Shown: positions 59,427 to 64,000 of the stretch, in pieces
Layout: every line of letters begins with the position of its first letter
Numbering within the stretch: position 1 is the stretch's first letter
Assembly (NCBI GenBank): GCA_017554745.1
Contig: JAFZHS010000002.1
Location: 1-64,000 of the forward strand
Length of the DNA: 64,000 nucleotides
Source of the DNA: Clostridiales bacterium
Lineage (GTDB): Bacteria; Bacillota; Clostridia; Saccharofermentanales; Saccharofermentanaceae
Direction of reading: 5' to 3'
Notes under the pieces: generated by a model
What the model saw: the letters and a program-made list of their open reading frames with translations, nothing else
Told to the model about the DNA's origin: nothing
The model's database searches: none
Translations under genes and position numbers: made by a program

Positions 59427-60434
59427 TCAGTCCTCCAGGGGTTCGTAAGATTCAGGAGTATAGTGGATGACCTGTGTGCCGCCGTCTTCGAATCTGAACG
59501 GTACATAAAGGAAATCCTTCATGACTTCCATAACGGCAGCCTTTTTCTCTGGCTGTACATAGAAGACAAGGAATCCGCCTCCGCCAGCGCCTAAGAGCTT
59601 TCCGCCGAGAGCGCCTGCCTCGATACCCTTCTCGTAAATGGCATCGATGGAATCGGTGGTGATCGCACCGCCTGTCTGGCGCTTTAACCTCCAGGTCTTA
59701 TCAAGAAGCCTTCCGAAATCATCGATATCGCTGTGTTTGTCTTCGAGGATCGACTCTGCCTGACCGACAAGAGCATACATTTCCTGAAGCTGCTTTTTCT
59801 TCTCACTGTAGCCTGCCTTATTTGCTTCCTGCATATCGCTCGAAAATCTGGTAAATCCGGTAAAGAACATCAACAGATTCTCATTAAGGAGCTTCTTTCT
59901 GTCAGGGTGAATGATGATAGGCTTAACATCATATGTGCCGTCTTTATTAAATTCGATACGGTTCATTCCGCCGTAAGCTGCAGCGATCTGGTCCTGCCAG
60001 CCGCCTGCTTCATTGCAGAGCACTCTTTCAAGGTAGATCGCATCATCGGCAAGTCTCTTCTTATCGGCATATTTTCCCTTGAGCGCATAGAAAGCGTTGA
60101 GCATGCCTACAGCAAAGGACGAGGAAGTTCCGAGACCGCTCCTTGCAGGAAGATCAGCATCGTAGATAAGTCTGATCTCATGCATGTCGAGCATCTTCAT
60201 GGCATTGCGGATAGCCGGGTGCTTCATCTCATCAACATCCGTTACATATTCCTGAGCTGAATAAGTAACGTGCGTCTTCCAGTCAAAGAATCTCGGAAGA
60301 TGTCTTACCGTGACATAGCAGTACTTATCGAATGTTGTGCTCAATACAGCTCCGCCGTACTCTCTGAAGAAATCCTCCATATCCGTACCGCCGCCGAAGA
60401 AGCTCATCCTGAAAGGTGTCTTTGTAATGATCAT
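59427..60434 (-). CDS. hddA: D-glycero-alpha-D-manno-heptose 7-phosphate kinase HddA (GHMP kinase)
   Basis: A 335-residue GHMP-family kinase: TPFRMSFFGGGTDMEDFF at the start, the phosphate-binding loop PARSGLGTSSSFAVGML, and GGWQDQIAAAYGG, then ALGGKLLGAGGGGFLVFY. This pattern is that of HddA-type sugar 1-kinases. With GmhA and the HddC-GmhB fusion next to it, the GDP-D-glycero-D-manno-heptose route is complete: GmhA (isomerase), HddA (1-phosphorylation), GmhB (7-phosphatase), HddC (GDP transfer). AAGAGG precedes the ATG. Confidence 0.9.
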   Translation of the reverse strand: MIITKTPFRMSFFGGGTDMEDFFREYGGAVLSTTFDKYCYVTVRHLPRFFDWKTHVTYSAQEYVTDVDEMKHPAIRNAMKMLDMHEIRLIYDADLPARSGLGTSSSFAVGMLNAFYALKGKYADKKRLADDAIYLERVLCNEAGGWQDQIAAAYGGMNRIEFNKDGTYDVKPIIIHPDRKKLLNENLLMFFTGFTRFSSDMQEANKAGYSEKKKQLQEMYALVGQAESILEDKHSDIDDFGRLLDKTWRLKRQTGGAITTDSIDAIYEKGIEAGALGGKLLGAGGGGFLVFYVQPEKKAAVMEVMKDFLYVPFRFEDGGTQVIHYTPESYEPLED

Positions 60435-60444
60435 GCTCTACCTC

Positions 60445-61755
60445 TTAATTGTCTAAGATAATTCTTACTGCGTTCTTTAAAGTGTCAGCCCTGAAATCTG
60501 ATTCAACGCTGTCGTCTGTTCCTATATAGATGGTTTTGCATCCGGCATTTCTGCCTGCTTCAACATCGTTTTTGCCGTCTCCTATCATCCACGAAGATCC
60601 AAGGTCAATATTGAGAGCTTCGGAAGCCTTAATGAGCATGCCCGGCTTCGGTTTTCTGCATCCGCATTCAAACTTCAGTTCGGGTATCTCTCCTTCAAAT
60701 CCTTTGTCGGGATGATGGGGACAATAGTAAAGGCCGTCAATATATGCTCCTTCATTTCCGAGAAGTGTCTCCAGCTTGTTATGGATCTCATTAAGCTCAG
60801 GAACCGTAACTTCTCCCCTGGCTATAACAGGCTGATTGGTTACAACGACAGCCAGGTAACCGGACGCATTTATCTCTTTAACCGCATCAGTTACACCGTC
60901 TATCAGTTCAAGCTCGTTGATATCTCTTAAGAAACCGACATACTTATTAAGCGTGCCGTCACGGTCAAGGAAGACAGCCTTCTGCCTGTGACTTAGATTC
61001 TTTGCTTCAACCACGCCTGATGCGAAGTCCTTTGATACCTGTTCGTATCTTTCGGGTGTGCCCATGTCCTTAACATATTCGGGACTGTCATAGCAGAACA
61101 TCTTGCCTGTACCGCAAAGAGGCTTTAAGATCATGCGGTCAAGATCGACCTTATAGTCAGGTCCGATCTTGTCTGCATCTATTCCGCTCATATCCAGAGC
61201 CTTAGGGTCTATAACATGAAGACCGGCATTAACTCTGTTCTTGTAATACTCCGGTCTGGCATCCTCTTTTGCAAGCCAATCGATTACTTCGCCGTCTTCA
61301 CCGGCTATAACGATCCCACTGTCATAAGGATGGCTGTTGGGATGTGTGAAAAGAGTAACAAGACCGCCTTTTTTGCTGTGATAGTCTGCCATTCTCCTGA
61401 AGTCGACATCGAAAACAGCATCTGCATTAAGAAGAAGGAAAGGCTCATCCCCAAGCCAGTCTCTTATCTTAAAGAGCGCGCCGGCATTGCCCAAAGGAGC
61501 CTCTTCCACAAAATATGTGATGTTGATGCCGAGTGAAGATCCGTCACCAAGATAGTTTTCGATCTTCTCGTGCATATAAGAGACCGTAAGAAGAATGTCA
61601 GTAAATCCCTGGTCGCGGAGACTTATAAGCTCGCGCTCGAGAACGGGCCTGCTCATACCGTCTTTGTCCTTGATCTCGATGAGCGGCTTAGGAATGTCAG
61701 GAAATAACTGACTGATCCTCGTTCCTTTGCCGCCTGCCATTATTACGGTCTTCAA
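60445..61755 (-). CDS. Fusion: heptose-1-phosphate guanylyltransferase HddC + GmhB phosphatase
   Basis: A 436-residue two-domain enzyme. Residues 1-235 form a nucleotidyltransferase (MAGGKGTRISQLFPDIPKPL, LLLNADAVFDVDF, KDMGTPERYEQV). Residues 255-436 form a HAD phosphatase of the GmhB type (VFLDRDGTLNKYVGFLRDI, VTNQPVIARGEV, CPHHPDKGF with CGCRKPKPGM, and SWMIGDGKNDVEAGRNAGC). The Cys/His loop is the GmhB zinc site. Together they remove the 7-phosphate and make GDP-heptose. In most organisms hddC and gmhB are separate genes. The start is TTG at 61755 with GGAG upstream. Confidence 0.92.
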   Translation of the reverse strand: MKTVIMAGGKGTRISQLFPDIPKPLIEIKDKDGMSRPVLERELISLRDQGFTDILLTVSYMHEKIENYLGDGSSLGINITYFVEEAPLGNAGALFKIRDWLGDEPFLLLNADAVFDVDFRRMADYHSKKGGLVTLFTHPNSHPYDSGIVIAGEDGEVIDWLAKEDARPEYYKNRVNAGLHVIDPKALDMSGIDADKIGPDYKVDLDRMILKPLCGTGKMFCYDSPEYVKDMGTPERYEQVSKDFASGVVEAKNLSHRQKAVFLDRDGTLNKYVGFLRDINELELIDGVTDAVKEINASGYLAVVVTNQPVIARGEVTVPELNEIHNKLETLLGNEGAYIDGLYYCPHHPDKGFEGEIPELKFECGCRKPKPGMLIKASEALNIDLGSSWMIGDGKNDVEAGRNAGCKTIYIGTDDSVESDFRADTLKNAVRIILDN

Positions 61756-61770
61756 GTTATCTTTCTCCGG

Positions 61771-62424
61771 TTATTCTTCGCTTCCAAAGAAACGGTCTTC
61801 GAGCATCATGCAGAGGCAGTGATATACGGGAAGGTGCAGTTCCTGGATCTTATATGTCTCAGTCCCGGGTACTTTTATGGTTACATCGGCAACAGAAGCG
61901 AGCTCACCGCCGTTCTTTCCCGTAAGTCCGATGACTTTGATACCGAGTGCTCTTGCTACAACAGTAGCGCTCATAACATTCTTGCTGTTGCCGCTTGTGG
62001 AGATTCCCAAGAAGACATCGCCTTCCCTGCCGAATCCGTAAAGCTGCTGCGCAAAAACACCAAGGCCGTCAACATCGTTGATATAAGCTGTGGTAAGAGC
62101 TTCGTGAGCTACAAGAGGGATAGCCATCAGGCTTTGCTCGAGATTTTTGGAAAGATTTTCTCCTCTTACGGGATCAATAGCCTTGAGCTTGTCAGCGAAT
62201 TCAGCAGGAACAGGTCTTGCGGTCATAAAACGCTTCATGAGTTCACCTGCGATATGCTCTGCGTCTGCAGCGCTTCCGCCGTTGCCCGCTATGAGAATCT
62301 TATGGTCGCTCTTATAGCAGTCCTTCATGATCTCATAAGCGTTGATGATCGAATCCCTGCAAACCCCAAGCTCAGGATATCTTTCGATCAAAGTGTCTAC
62401 ATGCTTCAGAACTCTTTCCTGCAT
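61771..62424 (-). CDS. gmhA: Sedoheptulose 7-phosphate isomerase GmhA
   Basis: A 217-residue SIS-domain protein: LIAGNGGSAADAEHIAGELMKRF near residues 44-66, LGISTSGNSKNVMSATVVA and KIQELHLPVYHCLCMMLE, matching GmhA in length and motifs. It converts sedoheptulose 7-phosphate to D-glycero-D-manno-heptose 7-phosphate, first step of the GDP-heptose route finished by the next two genes. An extended insert of about 30 residues (residues 68-98) is present and is also seen in Gram-positive family members. AAGGAG precedes the ATG. Confidence 0.94.
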   Translation of the reverse strand: MQERVLKHVDTLIERYPELGVCRDSIINAYEIMKDCYKSDHKILIAGNGGSAADAEHIAGELMKRFMTARPVPAEFADKLKAIDPVRGENLSKNLEQSLMAIPLVAHEALTTAYINDVDGLGVFAQQLYGFGREGDVFLGISTSGNSKNVMSATVVARALGIKVIGLTGKNGGELASVADVTIKVPGTETYKIQELHLPVYHCLCMMLEDRFFGSEE

Positions 62425-62435
62425 AATCTTTCTCC

Positions 62436-63878
62436 TTACATTGCGCCCTTACGTGAGAAGATTGCTCCGAATGTCTTGAACAGGATCCACAGATCAAGGC
62501 CGAGACTCCAGTTTGCAATATATTCAGTGTCAAGTCTTACTACTTCTTCAAAGTCTGTGATCTCACTTCTTCCGCTTACCTGCCACATGCCTGTGATACC
62601 CGGCTTAACGGCCATTCTTGCGCGGTGATGGAAGTGATATTTCTCATATTCATCAAGCGTAGGAGGTCTGGTACCTACTGTCGACATCGTTCCAGCAAGA
62701 ACGTTGAAGAACTGGGGGAACTCATCAAGACTTGTTCTTCTGATGAACTCACCGATACCGGTCTTCTTCGTGCCGTCAGGAAGGATCTTGTTGCCGATGA
62801 TCCTCGGATCGAAGTCCATCTTGAACATCATGCCGTCCTTAACACGGTTCTGCTCCATAAGCTCCTGCTTCATATCTTCAGCGTCCATTCTCATGGAACG
62901 GATCTTGTAGATCTTTATGTGCTTTCCGTTCTTACCGATCCTCTTCTGCTTAAAAAGGATAGGGCCGGGTGACTGTATCTTTATGATCGGTCCTACTATC
63001 AGCATGATGAGAAGCGCGAAAATACTTCCGACAAGTCCTGCAAAGATATCGAAAAGTCTCTTTAACAATGCCTGGATAGGTGTAGCGTAATTGATTGCCG
63101 TTGTAAGAACGGTAGTACCGCCGATCTTTTCGGAGAATCTCTTAACACCGGATCTGCTCATGTTCGGAACATGATAATGTGTCGGGACAGCCATGGTAGC
63201 GCAGGCATCCATGAGTCTTACGACCTTAGTATCATTGATCGGCGCGTTGATATAGACAGAATCGATCCACTCTTTGGCGATATATGTCGGAGCCTTCCTC
63301 ATGTCTGTAACAACAGGAATTCCGTGAATACTGATGACGGATGAGTTTTCCAAAAGGACTATCCCGACGATCTCATAGCCTGCCTGCTTGTCGCTCAATA
63401 AGCGTGTGAGTATCTCCTCTGCCGTGTCTATAGTTGTAACGACAAGCATGTTGTTGCGCTCTCTTCTGATGCGGGTGTGTTGGAGAATGTATTTCCAGAT
63501 CATCCTTGCACCATATCCGAAAAGGACATACAGGACAAAAGTGAGACCTAATACAAGTCTCGAATAAACATCTCCCTGCTGTGATGAGAAGAAATAGATA
63601 AGTACTACGGCCAAAACCATAATACTGTGCTTAATGTGTTCGTAAGCCTCACGCAATTCCGTACGCTTGATAACATCATGGAGTGAGTTATTGAGTACGA
63701 TTACGAGAAGGTCCGCAAACATAAGCAGAATGCCCAGGTTGCTGTACGCGCGCTGTGAATATACCCATCCCTGAGTACGGATGAAGTATCCGAGCATGTA
63801 GGAGGCCTGGAGCATGATCAGGTCGAGCACCATGAAGTCTATGTGCTTTGACCATCCCTGTGCGTGTCTCTTATACAA
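62436..63878 (-). CDS. Undecaprenyl-phosphate sugar phosphotransferase (WbaP-type)
   Basis: A 480-residue polyprenyl glycosylphosphotransferase: five membrane helices (four in the first 130 residues, another near 275-300), a CoA-binding-like central domain, and the C-terminal catalytic domain with IKIQSPGPILFKQKRIG, YKIRSMRMDAE, RTSLDEFPQFFNVLAGTMS and GITGMWQVSGRSE. It transfers a hexose-1-phosphate to undecaprenyl phosphate and starts the repeat unit. It is the first gene of the operon, with a TTG start at 63878 preceded by AGGGG. The promoter is not resolved in the remaining window. Confidence 0.94.
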   Translation of the reverse strand: MYKRHAQGWSKHIDFMVLDLIMLQASYMLGYFIRTQGWVYSQRAYSNLGILLMFADLLVIVLNNSLHDVIKRTELREAYEHIKHSIMVLAVVLIYFFSSQQGDVYSRLVLGLTFVLYVLFGYGARMIWKYILQHTRIRRERNNMLVVTTIDTAEEILTRLLSDKQAGYEIVGIVLLENSSVISIHGIPVVTDMRKAPTYIAKEWIDSVYINAPINDTKVVRLMDACATMAVPTHYHVPNMSRSGVKRFSEKIGGTTVLTTAINYATPIQALLKRLFDIFAGLVGSIFALLIMLIVGPIIKIQSPGPILFKQKRIGKNGKHIKIYKIRSMRMDAEDMKQELMEQNRVKDGMMFKMDFDPRIIGNKILPDGTKKTGIGEFIRRTSLDEFPQFFNVLAGTMSTVGTRPPTLDEYEKYHFHHRARMAVKPGITGMWQVSGRSEITDFEEVVRLDTEYIANWSLGLDLWILFKTFGAIFSRKGAM

Positions 63879-64000
63879 TTTTTTATCCCCTGTTGAATGT
63901 TATTTCCGTAAACCGTGCCGTTATCAGAGTATGCTTCGCTATGGAGCATGAAGCTCCCTTTTAAGCTTTCTCTGACAACTTAGCCAAATGCAACGCGCGC
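63879..64000 (-). promoter_or_regulatory. Leader of the glycan operon with competing hairpins
   Basis: Upstream of the first operon gene, the minus strand contains GGAGC/GCTCC (63943-63957, 5-bp stem, 5-nt loop). An alternative fold pairs GCTTC with GAAGC or ATGCT with AGCAT in the same stretch (63931-63955). No good promoter lies in these 122 bp, so the sequence is likely transcribed leader. Its role is undetermined. Confidence 0.3.

Noticed and set aside
61819..62628. 269-codon plus-strand open frame opposite gmhA
   Set aside because: It mirrors gmhA and the end of the WbaP gene, whose motifs are unmistakable. Its translation has low-complexity, unrecognised content.
1..64000. Mobile genetic element or prophage signatures
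   Set aside because: No transposase, integrase, recombinase, phage structural gene, tRNA attachment site or flanking direct repeats were recognised anywhere in the window.

Overview
The window looks like chromosomal DNA of a Gram-positive anaerobe of the class Clostridia (Bacillota). Supporting signs are the FakA/DegV/PlsX lipid genes, lipoproteins with signal-peptidase II boxes, teichoic-acid-type glycerophosphotransferase homologues, purine-rich ribosome binding sites, frequent TTG starts and moderate G+C, with no outer-membrane export or lipid A genes. The family cannot be fixed from the sequence. No rRNA, tRNA, CRISPR array, transposase or integrase was seen. Nearly everything is envelope glycan and lipid biosynthesis, almost all on the minus strand.

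Region 1 (1-2490, plus strand): terminators, a TetR-type regulator, then a GNAT acetyltransferase coupled to a membrane-anchored GT2 glycosyltransferase. Region 2 (2492-12445, minus): an acyl/aminoacyl-carrier-protein module with an amino-acid-type adenylation enzyme, two ACPs, two KAS III enzymes, three SDR reductases, a GNAT and a metallo-beta-lactamase-fold hydrolase. It is followed by two half-size EamA/SMR membrane proteins and a WecE/RffA aminotransferase. I read it as making a small acyl group for an amino-deoxysugar, comparable in gene content to viosamine-type flagellin glycan islands. Region 3 (12540-18059, minus): a tandem pair of GT-C-like membrane proteins, a small membrane protein and an acidic lipoprotein, with a good sigma-A promoter in front.

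Region 4 (18207-20732, minus): an 841-residue fusion of a TIM-barrel isomerase and an acyl-CoA synthetase, with its own strong promoter and terminator. Region 5 (20864-32048, minus): a ten-gene lipid operon combining fatty acid kinase (FakA, two DegV/FakB), PlsX, an ACP, a tandem PlsC protein, an acyl-AMP ligase fused to an ACP, two alpha/beta hydrolases and a GT2. Region 6 (32231-32854, plus): a zinc-ribbon membrane protein with an Ala/Pro linker. It ends at a two-way terminator shared with the next operon.

Region 7 (32935-63878, minus): 29 consecutive genes, none more than about 40 bp apart, apparently one 31-kb surface glycan operon. In transcription order it encodes: a WbaP-type initiating transferase; the GDP-D-glycero-D-manno-heptose pathway (GmhA, an HddC-GmhB fusion, HddA); WecG/TagA, GT4 and GT2 transferases; a hexapeptide acetyltransferase; two CDP-glycerol-transferase-like enzymes; Wzy and Wzx; RmlBDCA for dTDP-rhamnose; a LicD phosphotransferase; a phosphonate module; a second Wzy-like protein; and a solute-binding-type lipoprotein. 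The phosphonate module contains PEP mutase with a cytidylyltransferase domain, phosphonopyruvate decarboxylase, two aminotransferases (one fused to a PntC-like domain), two more nucleotidyltransferases, a Cys-rich DUF2284 protein and a four-gene cassette of uncertain role.

The parts fit together. RmlA/RmlB can supply the dTDP-4-keto-6-deoxyglucose that WecE aminates. PEP mutase, decarboxylase and aminotransferase make 2-aminoethylphosphonate, PntC-like domains activate it as a CMP derivative, and LicD or TagB-like enzymes could place it on the glycan. The best candidate for an undescribed system is this phosphonoglycan operon with four cytidylyltransferase-like domains. The acyl-ACP/amino-sugar module and the FakAB/acyl-AMP-ligase lipid operon come next.
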